Notes: generated by a model not told the origin, from the letters alone. Numbered from the stretch's first letter, positions 31,271-39,522 are shown. The stretch is DNA of 64,000 bases from Urbifossiella limnaea (GCF_007747215.1 NZ_CP036273.1:2898322-2962321); one strand, 5' to 3'. Program-made: numbers and translations.

Positions 31271-33634
31271 TCAGCCGACGAACACGCCGGCCAGCCCGGG
31301 GAAGGCGTCGAACCCGAACGCCGCCGCGCCGCCGATGTACGCGGTGACGCGGCTGCCGGTGCCGTCGCCGACCACCACGTCGGCGCGGCCGTCGCCGTTC
31401 AGGTCTCGCGCGGCGACGCGCACCCCGCCGCGGTCGGCGGGATCGCCCGCGAAGAAGTTGGCGAGCTCGCGCGAGCCGCCGGCTTTCCCTGCGAGTAGGT
31501 CGGCCCCACGGAGCACCAGAACCCGCGGGGCGCCGCCGGGGCCGCCGCCGCCGATCAGGTCCGCGAACCCGTCCCCGTCCACGTCGCCGGCCGCGACGAA
31601 CGCCCCGTTCCGCAGCGCAGGCTCGAAGAGGAAGAAGTCGTCGGCCAGCTTGGTGCGCCCGCCGCCGATCGAGCGGCCGTCGAACAGCGCGACCCGCGGC
31701 CCGCCGCCGAACCCGGCCGAAACCACGAGATCGGCCGCGCCGTCGCCGGTCAGGTCGCCGAGCGCCGCGCGGGCGCCGCCGCGGAAGGCCGGGTCGTCGA
31801 TCCCGAAGAAGTCCGCGACCTTTCCGAAGCCGGTGCCCGCGTACACCTGCACCCGCGGGCCGCCGCCCTCGTCGGGCGTCACCACCAGATCGGCGACGCC
31901 GTCGCCGTCCAGGTCGCCGGCCGCGACGTACACGCCGCCGGTGAACGCCGGCTCGAACGGGGCCGTGTCGAACAACACCGCCTGTGTCACGCCATCGAGC
32001 ACGACCACGCGCGTCGGTCCGCCGGGTCCAGTACCCGCGACCACATCGGCGACCCCGTCGCGGTTGAAATCCGCTGCGGCCGTCCGCACGCCGCCGACGA
32101 AGCCGCTGCTAAACGGCGTCGCCGTGAAGCGCGGCGAGCCGTCCGGGTTGTAGAGCCGTACCGACCCGCCGCCGCGGTCGTTTCCGACGGCGAACTCGTT
32201 CGGCGACACACGCGGGTACACCGGCGGGCTGGCCGGCGGCGGTGGGCTGGCCGGTGGCGGTGGGCTGGCCGGCGGCGGTGGGCTCGCCGGTGGCGGACTC
32301 GCTGGCGGCGGGCTGGCCGGTGGCGGGCTCGACGGGGAACCGTAAGTGAACCGGCCGGCGGTCGTGACCGGCGACACGCCGTAGCCGAACACCGGGTTCT
32401 TGATGTTCTGCGGCACCCCGGGCATGTCCGCGCCGGACTTCACGGTCACGTTCACGCTGCCGGAGCCGGCCGGCACCACGACCCGTAGTTGGCTCTCGCT
32501 CAGGATCGTCACGTTCGTCGCAGGCGTGGGGCCGAAGTACACCGCCAGATGGCCCGCGGCGCCGCCGTAGTTCAGGCCGTTGATCGTGATCGTGTCGCCG
32601 GCCGCGGCGGTCGCCGCGCTCAGACCGGTCACCTGCGGCGTCAGGTCGATCAACTCGAAGTCGGCGAAGCGAAGACTCTTCAGGCCGTAGGTCGTGTGCT
32701 GAATGTCGTCGTCGTCGAAGGTGAGGGCGAAGCCGTTGTTGGCGTCCACGGAGTAGCTGGCGCCGGAGAAGAAGAAGTTGCTGCCGTTGTCGGCGAGAAT
32801 CAGGCCGTAGTCCTTCATCGCCTGGGCGATCACCCGCGACTGCGGGTTGAGCTGCGACAGGTCCACCCCCGCCTTCAGCCGGAAGCGGGCGCCCATCGGC
32901 GGCATCGTGGTTGCGTTCGTGTTCCCCGGGTTCGCGGTGTGCGACGCCGGGTAGATGAACTGGTTCAGCACCTTGCTGTTCTGCAGCGTGAAGCGGATGG
33001 CGTGGGTGATGACGCCCTGGCCGCCCTGCGACACGGGGAGCGCTTCGTCCGGCCGCACGAGGCCCGGCAGTATCGGCAGCCCGGCGGCGTCGGCCGAGGT
33101 CCACGTCAGCGGGCGGAAGGTGTTGCCCGATGTGTCCCACACCGACTGCTGGTCGGCGTGCCAGAGGCCGTCGGGGTTCTCGCTCGGGCGCGACGCCCGG
33201 AAGAACTCGTAGGCCCGGTTGTTGTCGATGTCGAAGATCAAGAGGTGCGAGTCGCCGCGGGCGTCGACGCCCACCCGCGGGCCGTTCTGGTAGTCGCCCT
33301 CCAGCACGACCGTCGCGGGCATCGGAACCGCGACGATGTCGCTCTCGCCGGCGTAGGCGTCGATCACGACGTTCACCCGCGGCGCGGAGTTGCCGCGGAC
33401 CACGTTGTAAGGGATCCCGTACAGGTCGTTCGGGCCGCGGCTGCTCTCGCCGAAGTCGGGGTGGATGCGGCCGTTCCCCGCGGCCGTGAGCGCGGTCATG
33501 ACCGCCGCCGAGTTGGCGGCGACGGGCGCGCCGGTGATTCGTTGGTTCCACGGGTTGTCGGCCGGGAACAGGGTGGTGCCCAGCAGGCTGGGGAGGTCGC
33601 GGGGTTCGAGCGGGAGGGCGGTGAGGCGCCGCAT
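31271..33634 (-). CDS. Large surface protein with IPT and FG-GAP/VCBS repeats
   Basis: A 787-residue protein. The N-terminus MRRLTALPLEPRDLPSLLG carries an L-E-x-R-x-L/P-S motif seen at the start of many planctomycete surface proteins. Residues about 20-330 form a globular domain with no recognised family. An IPT/TIG domain follows (VTGLSAATAAAGDTITINGL, about 345-430). A Pro-rich linker of repeated SPPPAS units covers about 435-475. The C-terminal part has at least five FG-GAP-like repeats with D-x-D/N-x-DG calcium loops, for example DFNRDGVADVVAG and DLDGDGVADLVV. These suggest a beta-propeller and an adhesive or matrix role. Confidence 0.78.
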   Translation of the reverse strand: MRRLTALPLEPRDLPSLLGTTLFPADNPWNQRITGAPVAANSAAVMTALTAAGNGRIHPDFGESSRGPNDLYGIPYNVVRGNSAPRVNVVIDAYAGESDIVAVPMPATVVLEGDYQNGPRVGVDARGDSHLLIFDIDNNRAYEFFRASRPSENPDGLWHADQQSVWDTSGNTFRPLTWTSADAAGLPILPGLVRPDEALPVSQGGQGVITHAIRFTLQNSKVLNQFIYPASHTANPGNTNATTMPPMGARFRLKAGVDLSQLNPQSRVIAQAMKDYGLILADNGSNFFFSGASYSVDANNGFALTFDDDDIQHTTYGLKSLRFADFELIDLTPQVTGLSAATAAAGDTITINGLNYGGAAGHLAVYFGPTPATNVTILSESQLRVVVPAGSGSVNVTVKSGADMPGVPQNIKNPVFGYGVSPVTTAGRFTYGSPSSPPPASPPPASPPPASPPPPASPPPPASPPPPASPPVYPRVSPNEFAVGNDRGGGSVRLYNPDGSPRFTATPFSSGFVGGVRTAAADFNRDGVADVVAGTGPGGPTRVVVLDGVTQAVLFDTAPFEPAFTGGVYVAAGDLDGDGVADLVVTPDEGGGPRVQVYAGTGFGKVADFFGIDDPAFRGGARAALGDLTGDGAADLVVSAGFGGGPRVALFDGRSIGGGRTKLADDFFLFEPALRNGAFVAAGDVDGDGFADLIGGGGPGGAPRVLVLRGADLLAGKAGGSRELANFFAGDPADRGGVRVAARDLNGDGRADVVVGDGTGSRVTAYIGGAAAFGFDAFPGLAGVFVG
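32218..32336 (-). repeat. In-frame tandem repeat encoding SPPPAS units
   Basis: The stretch is built of near-identical 15- to 21-base GC-rich units that encode repeated SPPPAS or SPPPPAS motifs of the surface protein. It forms a flexible linker between the IPT and FG-GAP parts and is a likely site of length variation by slippage. Confidence 0.75.
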
Positions 33635-33752
33635 GTATCATCCCTCGGCCGCACGGTGGCGTGCGGGTTGTGGGCCGGGACGACCGCGGGCGAAGGGGGG
33701 CGGGTCGACGCGAAACGATAGGGCGGGGAGCGGAGTTGTCAAATCGGACGGG

Positions 33753-35087
33753 TCAAGCGGAGGGGCCGGGGCCGTTGCGGTCCTTCCAACTCGGGCGGAA
33801 CGACTCTTCCTTGTTGCGCGCCTTGTGGAACGCCTCGGCCAGGAACAGCAGCGCCTTGCACCGGGCCTTGAACGCCTCGCCGTCGCCCTTGGCCTTCGCG
33901 GCCTCGGCCGCGGCCGCGAGCTTCTGGTGCCCGCCCCAGTCGGCCGACACGCCCTGCGCCCGCATCGCCTGCTCGAGCGCGACTTCGAGCTGGGCGAACT
34001 TGTCGCCCACGTCCGCGCTCACGGGGCAGGGCGTCGTCTTGTACACGTGCAGTTCCCGCGGCCCCTCGTCCTCGGGCGGCGGCGGCTCCTCCTCCGGCTG
34101 GTCCTTCATCAACTGCCCGATCAGGCCGGCGATGCCGGCGAGGATCACCGCGGCGGCGAGTACGAACAGGATGCTCGCCCCGGGGATCTCGCTGACGTGC
34201 ATGGCCAGCGCCAGGCCCGCGAGGAGCCCGCCGCCGCCGAGCGCGGTGAACGGCAGCGGCACCCGCCGGTTCCACGCCTTCAGGCACCGCGCCAGCACCC
34301 CGGTGCCCGGCCGGCCGCCGGCGGCCTCGGACCCGCCGCCGACGCGCACGATCATCACCGTGATGTTGTCCGGCCCGCCGCGCAGGTTCGCCAGGTGCAC
34401 CAGCAGCTTCGCCGCGTCCTCCGGCAGCAGCGCCGTCGCCACCGCCCCCACCTCGTCGGGCGTCACGACGCCGGTGAGGCCGTCCGAGCAGAGGAGGAAC
34501 ACGTCGCCGGGCTGGACCGGGTGCGGCCCCTCCACGTCCACCTCGACCTCGGGGTCGGGGCCGAGGGAGCGGATGATGACGTTCTTCTTGAAGTCGCCGA
34601 GTTCGTCCGGGTCCACGCCCTGCCGGCGGGCGATTTCCCACACCCACGAGTGGTCGAACGTCAACTGCTCCGCCTTGCCGTCGCGAAAGCGGTAGGCCCG
34701 GCTGTCGCCGACGTGGCCGACCCACGCCCCCTCCGGCCGCAGGAACAGCGCCACGGCCGTGGTGCCGAGGCCGCGGAACTCGGGGTTCTCCTGGCCGATG
34801 GAGTAGATGCCGTGGTTGGCTTCGGTGAACGCCCGGCGGATGGCCGCGGCCGCCCCGTCGCGGGCGTGCTTGTTGTAAATCTGCGGGATGTCGCGGACGG
34901 CCTTGAAGCTCGCCTTCTCGCCGACGGCGTGGCCGCCCATGCCGTCGGCGACGACGAACACGTGGCCGTGGTCGCGCCACGCCGCCTCGTCGGCCGCGGG
35001 GACCGGCAGGCAGGCGTCTTGGTTGTGGCTCCGCTTCACACCGACGTCGGTGAGCGCGGCGTACCGGACGGGTTCAAATGCCGCCAA
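33753..35087 (-). CDS. PP2C-family protein phosphatase with C-terminal membrane anchor
   Basis: A 444-residue protein. Metal-site motifs of PP2C/Stp phosphatases are present: KRSHNQDA (about residue 15), VVADGMGGHAVGE (about 45), WVGHVGDSRAYRF, LCSDGLTG (about 195) and PDNITVMIVRVG (about 240). Two adjacent hydrophobic segments (about 290-345; ALGGGGLLAGLALAMHV and ILFVLAAAVILAGIAGLIGQ) anchor it to the membrane. A soluble C-terminal helix-rich tail follows. No ATG lies near the conserved start; TTG 35087 with GAGGG upstream is preferred over the longer frame from 35171. It should reverse Ser/Thr kinase signalling, possibly including signals read by FHA proteins. Confidence 0.87.
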   Translation of the reverse strand: MAAFEPVRYAALTDVGVKRSHNQDACLPVPAADEAAWRDHGHVFVVADGMGGHAVGEKASFKAVRDIPQIYNKHARDGAAAAIRRAFTEANHGIYSIGQENPEFRGLGTTAVALFLRPEGAWVGHVGDSRAYRFRDGKAEQLTFDHSWVWEIARRQGVDPDELGDFKKNVIIRSLGPDPEVEVDVEGPHPVQPGDVFLLCSDGLTGVVTPDEVGAVATALLPEDAAKLLVHLANLRGGPDNITVMIVRVGGGSEAAGGRPGTGVLARCLKAWNRRVPLPFTALGGGGLLAGLALAMHVSEIPGASILFVLAAAVILAGIAGLIGQLMKDQPEEEPPPPEDEGPRELHVYKTTPCPVSADVGDKFAQLEVALEQAMRAQGVSADWGGHQKLAAAAEAAKAKGDGEAFKARCKALLFLAEAFHKARNKEESFRPSWKDRNGPGPSA

Positions 35088-35241
35088 CGGACGACCCTCG
35101 GGAGAGCTCGTGCCCCCAGTGTAGCCGGGAGGGGGGCCGACCCGCCAGCCCGCGGTTCCGGTTGACCCCACCCCGACCCGCGGGTATGGCCGCGGCGTGT
35201 TCTCATTCTAGCACCAAACCGCCGGGGGCGGGGGGAACCGG

Positions 35242-35799
35242 ATGTCCGGTCGGGCCGGTCGGATACTCGCGGTCGCGGTGGTCGGGCTGGCCCTGGCCGG
35301 GTGCGGCCACGTCAACCGCCGCTTCGTTGTCGAGTCGAACGTCCCGAACGCCCAGGTGTACATCGACAACAAGTACCAGGGCGCGGCGCCGGCCCACGCG
35401 CCGTTCGACTATTACGGCTACTACACGGTGCGCCTCGTCCACCCCGACCACGAGACGCTCACGAAGCGCGTCCACGTCGTCGCCCCGTGGTACGCCTACC
35501 CGCCGTTCGACTTCCTGGCCGACGTGCTGTGGCCGTTCGGCATCGAAGACGTGCGGCGGTACTACTTCGAGATGACGCCGATCCGCCGGCCCGACCCGGG
35601 CGAACTGATCCAGAGCGCCGACGGCTTGCGGATGCGGGGCATCAACCTGCCCCGCGCCGAAGACCCGGCCCCGGACGACCCCGGCCCGCGGACGTTGACC
35701 GCCCCGATGGAGTTGCCGCCCGCCGCGGTCGCGCCGCCCGCCGCGGTCGCGCCGCCGGCACCCGGGCCGGTGGTGCCGCGCCTCACGCCAGCGCCTTGA
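35242..35799 (+). CDS. PEGA-domain lipoprotein
   Basis: A 185-residue protein with a lipobox signal (AVAVVGLALAGCG; modified Cys about 21). It is followed by a PEGA-like beta domain: VVESNVPNAQVYIDNKYQGA and a Tyr-rich repeat around DYYGYYTVRLVHPDHETLTK. The C-terminus is a Pro/Ala-rich tail with PPAAVA repeats. PEGA proteins are usually surface components that bind cell-wall or S-layer parts. It is divergent from the phosphatase. Its last 17 bases overlap the 3' end of the MlaE gene on the other strand. Confidence 0.8.
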   Translation: MSGRAGRILAVAVVGLALAGCGHVNRRFVVESNVPNAQVYIDNKYQGAAPAHAPFDYYGYYTVRLVHPDHETLTKRVHVVAPWYAYPPFDFLADVLWPFGIEDVRRYYFEMTPIRRPDPGELIQSADGLRMRGINLPRAEDPAPDDPGPRTLTAPMELPPAAVAPPAAVAPPAPGPVVPRLTPAP

Positions 35800-36544
35800 T
35801 CGCCCCCACCAACAACACGTCGGCCGCCAGCACGAGCAGCGAACACACCACGACCGCGTCGGTCGCCGCCCGGCCGACGCCCTCCGAGCCCTCGCGGGCG
35901 GTCAGCCCCACGAAACAGCCCGCGACGCCCACGACGAGCCCGAACGCAAGCGTCTTCAGCCCCGCCGGCAGCACGTCCGCCAGGTACAACTCGCGCACCG
36001 CCGCCGTCTCGTAGCGGAGCGGCGTCGTCTGCCCCGCCACCACCTCGGCGACGAACCCGCTCCCCATCGCCACCGTCGCGATCAACACGTGCAGGACCGG
36101 CACCGCCAGGACCGCGGCGAGCACCCGCGGGCCGATGAGCCGCGCGAGCGGCGACACGCCGAGGAGCCGCAGCGCGTCGAGCTGCTCGCCGACCTTCATC
36201 GACGCGAGTTCGGCCCCGAGGCTGGCCCCGGTGCGCGCCGCGGCGATCAGCCCAGCACCGACGGGGGCGAGTTCGAGCAGCACCGCCGCGGCGAGGAAGG
36301 TGGGCAGGTACTCGACCGCACCCGGCGCGGCGCGGGCGAGCACGTCGCGGGTGTGAAGCCAGATTACGACGCCGATGGCGAGCCCGGCGACGCCGGCGAG
36401 GGGGAGCGCGCCGACGACCATGCCGTGGAACGGGCGCACCCACAGGTGATACCGCGGCAGCGCGAGAAGCGCTGCGGCCGACGCACGCGCGCCGAACGCG
36501 GCAAGTCGGCCGACCCAGGCGAGGGCATCGATTGGCGAAGACAT
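35783..36544 (-). CDS. MlaE/YrbE-family ABC transporter permease
   Basis: A 253-residue membrane protein with about six hydrophobic segments. The permease signature runs FLAAAVLLELAPVGAGLIAA, then RTGASLGAELASMKVGEQLD and ALRLLGVSP, the MlaE EF-hand-like coupling region. MlaE works with an ATPase and an MCE protein to move phospholipids between membranes. Neither partner lies next to it here, so it is an orphan permease gene. ATG 36544 is the only good start. Confidence 0.88.
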   Translation of the reverse strand: MSSPIDALAWVGRLAAFGARASAAALLALPRYHLWVRPFHGMVVGALPLAGVAGLAIGVVIWLHTRDVLARAAPGAVEYLPTFLAAAVLLELAPVGAGLIAAARTGASLGAELASMKVGEQLDALRLLGVSPLARLIGPRVLAAVLAVPVLHVLIATVAMGSGFVAEVVAGQTTPLRYETAAVRELYLADVLPAGLKTLAFGLVVGVAGCFVGLTAREGSEGVGRAATDAVVVCSLLVLAADVLLVGAIKALA

Positions 36545-36583
36545 GAAAACATGATACGCGAGGCGGGCCGACCGCCCCTCGCG

Positions 36584-36973
36584 TCAGCAGCCGACGAGTT
36601 CCGCCTCTTCCACACCCGCCCCCGCGCGCCGCTCGCGCTCCTCGTGGCAGGCTTCCAGCAGCCCCTGGCGCAGCTCGTAGTCGCCGACGCCGCTCCGGTC
36701 CCAGGCGAGGATGAGCGTCGACGTGGCGGGATTGAGGCGGGCGACGCGGCACAGCCACATCACCCCGGCCTCGTGCTCGAAGTGGGCCGTGCGCGGGTGA
36801 TTCCAGGCGATCTGCGTCGCCAGGCAGCCCATCGGAACGGCCCGGGTGAACGCCCCGTGGATCAAAAGGGGGCTCGACTTTTCCAGCAGGTCGATGAGGC
36901 GGCCTAGTCCTGCGGCGGTCGTGTACGGCAGCCAGCTGCGGCGGAACTCGGCGACGGCGTCGGTCGGCGGCAT
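36584..36973 (-). CDS. Conserved-looking protein of unknown function (129 aa)
   Basis: ATG 36973 is chosen because GGGGAG lies upstream on this strand; the frame stays open to 37144 but with Arg/Pro-rich, non-protein-like content. The sequence (AVAEFRRSWLPYTTAAGLGR through AGVMWLCRVARLNPATSTLI to LAWDRSGVGDYELRQGLLEA) looks like a compact alpha/beta domain ending in an acidic tail. No family is recognised. It is codirectional with the MlaE gene, 39 bases upstream of it, and may be co-transcribed. Confidence 0.6.
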   Translation of the reverse strand: MPPTDAVAEFRRSWLPYTTAAGLGRLIDLLEKSSPLLIHGAFTRAVPMGCLATQIAWNHPRTAHFEHEAGVMWLCRVARLNPATSTLILAWDRSGVGDYELRQGLLEACHEERERRAGAGVEEAELVGC

Positions 36974-37504
36974 GGCGACGCTCCCCCTGCGGCCGGGCCG
37001 CAACGGACGACGAGACAACGACTTACGCAACGAATACGCGGTCGATCGGGGCCACTGCGATGGGACCGGGTGCCGGCCGGGGTGGGGATAAGTCCACCCT
37101 CGGAGGGTCACCGGCGACGGGCGGCCGAGGTCGAACCCGGGCATCTTAGAGGGGGGTCAAAGGGGGTGTCAAGGACGGCGGACGAGCCCCCCGACCCCCC
37201 GTGCGGAGATGCGCGCGCGGCCCCCGCCGGACCCCCCGCCGGGGTAAGCAGTTGCGCCGGACGGGGGTGGCGGAAGGAATTCCAAAAAAAGTTTCGGCGG
37301 GCTCGATGCTCAAAAACACGACTAGAAGCGTCGCAAATGTCGTGTTGGTGCTCGTATCTGAATTGCCGGTGTCACCGTCTGCGCGTTCCGCACGGGAATT
37401 CCCGCGGAAAACTCGTTTCGCCCGGCCGGTGCCGCGGCGCCGGTCGTGACAGTGTGGTGTCACTGGTCGTGACACCACACTGTCACTTTGGTGACAATCG
37501 ACTG
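36974..37504. other. 530-base gene-poor region before ilvC
   Basis: No convincing gene is present. The segment at about 37260-37380 is the most AT-rich part (for example AAAAAAAGTTTC and CAAAAACACGACTAGAAGCG), unlike the surrounding genes. It is followed by the palindrome at 37446-37486. The left part probably holds the promoter of the minus-strand gene ending at 36584. A short 82-codon reading frame at 37201-37449 lacks a ribosome site and has shadow-like composition. Confidence 0.6.
37446..37486. terminator. Perfect 18-bp palindrome downstream of ilvC
   Basis: GTGACAGTGTGGTGTCAC (37446-37463) and its exact reverse complement (37469-37486) flank a 5-base loop. Each arm is itself an imperfect palindrome of GTGACA and TGTCAC. 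It lies 19 bases beyond the ilvC stop and is probably its terminator. The GTGACA/TGTCAC half-sites also resemble the operator at 20863. Confidence 0.65.
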
Positions 37505-38557
37505 TCACTGGCCCTGCCGCTCGGGCCGCAGCGCCCGCACCTGCGCGCCGGCCTGCCACATCTCCGACTCGGCGATGGCCTTCAACTCCTTCTCCAACCC
37601 CGCGCGGTAGTCCGGCTTGCTGTTCGCCTCCAGCGTCCGCCGCGCCTCCTCGCCGCTGGCGACCGACTGGTACAGCTTCTCGAACACCGGCTTGCTCGCG
37701 TCGCGGAACGGGCCGAACCAGTCGAGCGCGCCGCGCTGCGCGGTCGTGCTGCAGTTGGCGTACATCCAGTCCATCCCCTTCTCGCCGATCAGCGGGTAGA
37801 GGCTCTGCGTCGCCTCCTCGACCGTCTCGTTGAACGCCTCGCTCGGGCTGTGCCCGTTGGCCCGCAGCACCTCGTACTGGGCCAGCCACAGCCCGTAGAT
37901 GGCGCCCATCAGCACGCCGCGCTCGCCGGTCAGGTCGCTCACGACTTCCTTCTTGAAGTCCGTCTCGAACAGGTAGCCCGAGCCGATGGCGACGCCGAGG
38001 GCCAGCACCCGGTCGCGGGCCTTCCCCGTCGCGTCCTGGAACACGGCGAAGCTGCTGTTGATGCCGCGGCCTTCGAGGAACAGCCGGCGGACGGTCGTGC
38101 CCGAGCCCTTCGGCGCGCACAGGATCACGTCGATGTCGGCCGGGGGGACGACGCCGGTCTGGTCCTTGAAGACGATCGAGAAGCCGTGCGAGAAGTAGAG
38201 CGCCTTCCCCTTCGTGAGGTGCGGCTTGATCTTCGGCCACATGTCCTTCTGGCCGGCGTCGCTCAGCAGGTACTGGACGACGGTCCCCTTCGCGGCCGCC
38301 TCCTCGGGGTCGAACAGCGTCTCGCCCGGCTTCCAGCCGTCTTCGATGCACAGGTCGTAGGCCTTGCCGCCCTTCCGCTGACCGACGATCACCTTGACGC
38401 CGTTGTCGCGCATGTTGAGCGACTGGCCGCGGCCCTGGACGCCGTACCCGAGCACGGCGACGGTCTCGCCGCCGAGGATGGCCTTGATCTTCTCCGGCGG
38501 GTAGTCCGCCCGCTCGACGCACTGCTCGACCGTGTCGCCGATCCGAATTTCCTTCAT
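37505..38557 (-). CDS. ilvC: Ketol-acid reductoisomerase
   Basis: A 350-residue enzyme of branched-chain amino acid synthesis that converts acetolactate to dihydroxyisovalerate with NADPH. The nucleotide motif is VAVLGYGVQGRGQSLNMRDN (about residues 33-52). The KARI domain shows KGSGTTVRRLFLEGRGI, DLTGERGVLMGAIYGLWLAQ, EEATQSLYPLIGEKGMDWMY and CSTTAQRGALDW. RIGDTVEQCVERADYPPEKI opens the protein. It is divergent from a MarR regulator, and the promoter region is shared with that gene's operator. Confidence 0.95.
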   Translation of the reverse strand: MKEIRIGDTVEQCVERADYPPEKIKAILGGETVAVLGYGVQGRGQSLNMRDNGVKVIVGQRKGGKAYDLCIEDGWKPGETLFDPEEAAAKGTVVQYLLSDAGQKDMWPKIKPHLTKGKALYFSHGFSIVFKDQTGVVPPADIDVILCAPKGSGTTVRRLFLEGRGINSSFAVFQDATGKARDRVLALGVAIGSGYLFETDFKKEVVSDLTGERGVLMGAIYGLWLAQYEVLRANGHSPSEAFNETVEEATQSLYPLIGEKGMDWMYANCSTTAQRGALDWFGPFRDASKPVFEKLYQSVASGEEARRTLEANSKPDYRAGLEKELKAIAESEMWQAGAQVRALRPERQGQ

Positions 38558-38593
38558 CGCCGCCTCGCGGGTTGGGGGTGGGTGCCCGGGGTG

Positions 38594-38640
38594 AGCCTAT
38601 CGGCGATTTCTCTCGCCGTCAAGAATCTTGACATCAAGAT
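38594..38640. promoter_or_regulatory. marR/ilvC intergenic operator and ilvC promoter
   Basis: ATCTTGA-CA-TCAAGAT (38625-38640) is a perfect 7+7 inverted repeat of the MarR operator kind. CAAGA-A-TCTTG (38620-38630) is a second palindrome overlapping it. On the minus strand, TTGACG (38622-38617), a 17-base spacer and TAGGCT (38599-38594) form a plausible ilvC promoter whose -35 overlaps the second palindrome. Confidence 0.6.
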
Positions 38641-38662
38641 ATCTCCGAATACCCTCAGAATC

Positions 38663-39157
38663 ATGAGCGACGCCGACGTGATCGACCGGATGATGGCGGC
38701 GTGGAAGAGCGTCCGGCCGGACCTGGACCCGTCCCCGCTGGGGCTCGTCGGGCGGGTGATCGTGTTGGCCCAACACCTGGAGAAGAGCGTCGAGGAGGCG
38801 CTGGAGAAGCACCACCTCACGCTCGGCCAGTTCGACATCCTGGCGACGCTGCGGCGGAACGGGCCGAAGGGCGGGCTGACGCCGACGCAGTTGCTGGAGA
38901 GCGTGATGCTGTCGTCCGGCGGGATGACGGCCCGGCTCGACTCGCTCTGCCGCGACGGGCTGATCTACCGCAAGACCGACCCGAAGGACCGCCGCAAGGT
39001 GGTAGTCGAGTTGACCGCGAAGGGCCGCCGCACGATCGACGCCGCGACGCGGACGCGGTTCGCGGAGGCCGCCGAGTCGCAGCCGCCGTTCAAGCCGGAC
39101 GAGCGGGCCGAGTTGGAGGAAACACTACGTCGGTGGCTGGCACAGGTGGCGGGGTAG
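38663..39157 (+). CDS. MarR-family transcriptional regulator
   Basis: A 164-residue winged-helix dimeric regulator. LEKHHLTLGQFDILATLRR leads into the HTH (GLTPTQLLESVMLSSGGMTA, about residues 75-95), and the wing is KTDPKDRRKVVVELTAKGRR. Flanking N- and C-terminal helices provide the dimer interface. The ligand is unknown. The palindrome 23 bases upstream suggests autoregulation. ATG 38663 is the start nearest the family N-terminus; a very long open frame upstream is a GC shadow. Confidence 0.9.
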   Translation: MSDADVIDRMMAAWKSVRPDLDPSPLGLVGRVIVLAQHLEKSVEEALEKHHLTLGQFDILATLRRNGPKGGLTPTQLLESVMLSSGGMTARLDSLCRDGLIYRKTDPKDRRKVVVELTAKGRRTIDAATRTRFAEAAESQPPFKPDERAELEETLRRWLAQVAG

Positions 39158-39163
39158 CGCCGC

Positions 39164-39252
39164 GAATGACCGATACCGATAACCCACGAATGACCAAGGT
39201 AGACCGGCGGTTTCTTGCTTGGTTATTGGTGGGTCATCGGTATCGGTCATTC
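39164..39252. repeat. Long inverted repeat between marR and the LSm-like gene
   Basis: Arms 39164-39197 and 39219-39252 are 34 bases each with three mismatches, and contain GAATGACCGATACCGATAAC and the reiterated unit GAATGACC. They lie between convergent stop codons. Their composition is lower in GC than the genes around them. It belongs to a different family from the other palindromes. Confidence 0.85.
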
Positions 39253-39258
39253 CTCCGG

Positions 39259-39522
39259 TCAGGCGTCCACCACGTCCGTGATCCGCGCGATGGCCACCAC
39301 CTCGGCCCGGCGCACGAGCACCTTCTTGCGGTTCCGCTTGATGCCGGTCGCCACCGACTCGGCGACGTAGTTCTCGCGCGTCGTATCCGTGTCGCGCAGG
39401 TCGTGGATGTCGGCGTTGCGGAGCTCGATGAAGTGGTCGTCGAACCGGGCGAGCTTCCCGAGGCAGACGAACATGCTGCTCATGTCGAGGACTACGCGCT
39501 CGTTCAGGTACTCGTCGAGCAT
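39259..39522 (-). CDS. LSm/Sm-like small protein (87 aa)
   Basis: ATG 39522 gives MLDEYLNERVVLDM followed by FVCLGKLARFDDHFIELRNA, DIHDLRDTDTTRENYV, KRNRKKVLVRRAEVVAIARI and TDVVDA. The pattern of strands (V-V-L-D, then a G-x-L strand, an F-I-E-L strand, and a final V-x-V/I-x-R-I-x-D-V) resembles the Sm fold of Hfq/LSm RNA-binding proteins. This is a fold-level guess from the strand pattern; no characterised family is matched. It is convergent with marR across a long hairpin and divergent from the glycosyltransferase. Confidence 0.6.
   Translation of the reverse strand: MLDEYLNERVVLDMSSMFVCLGKLARFDDHFIELRNADIHDLRDTDTTRENYVAESVATGIKRNRKKVLVRRAEVVAIARITDVVDA

Noticed and set aside
37201-37449. 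82-codon reading frame in the gap before ilvC
   Set aside because: It has no ribosome site, no domain, and an Arg/Pro-rich composition; it ends just before the palindrome.
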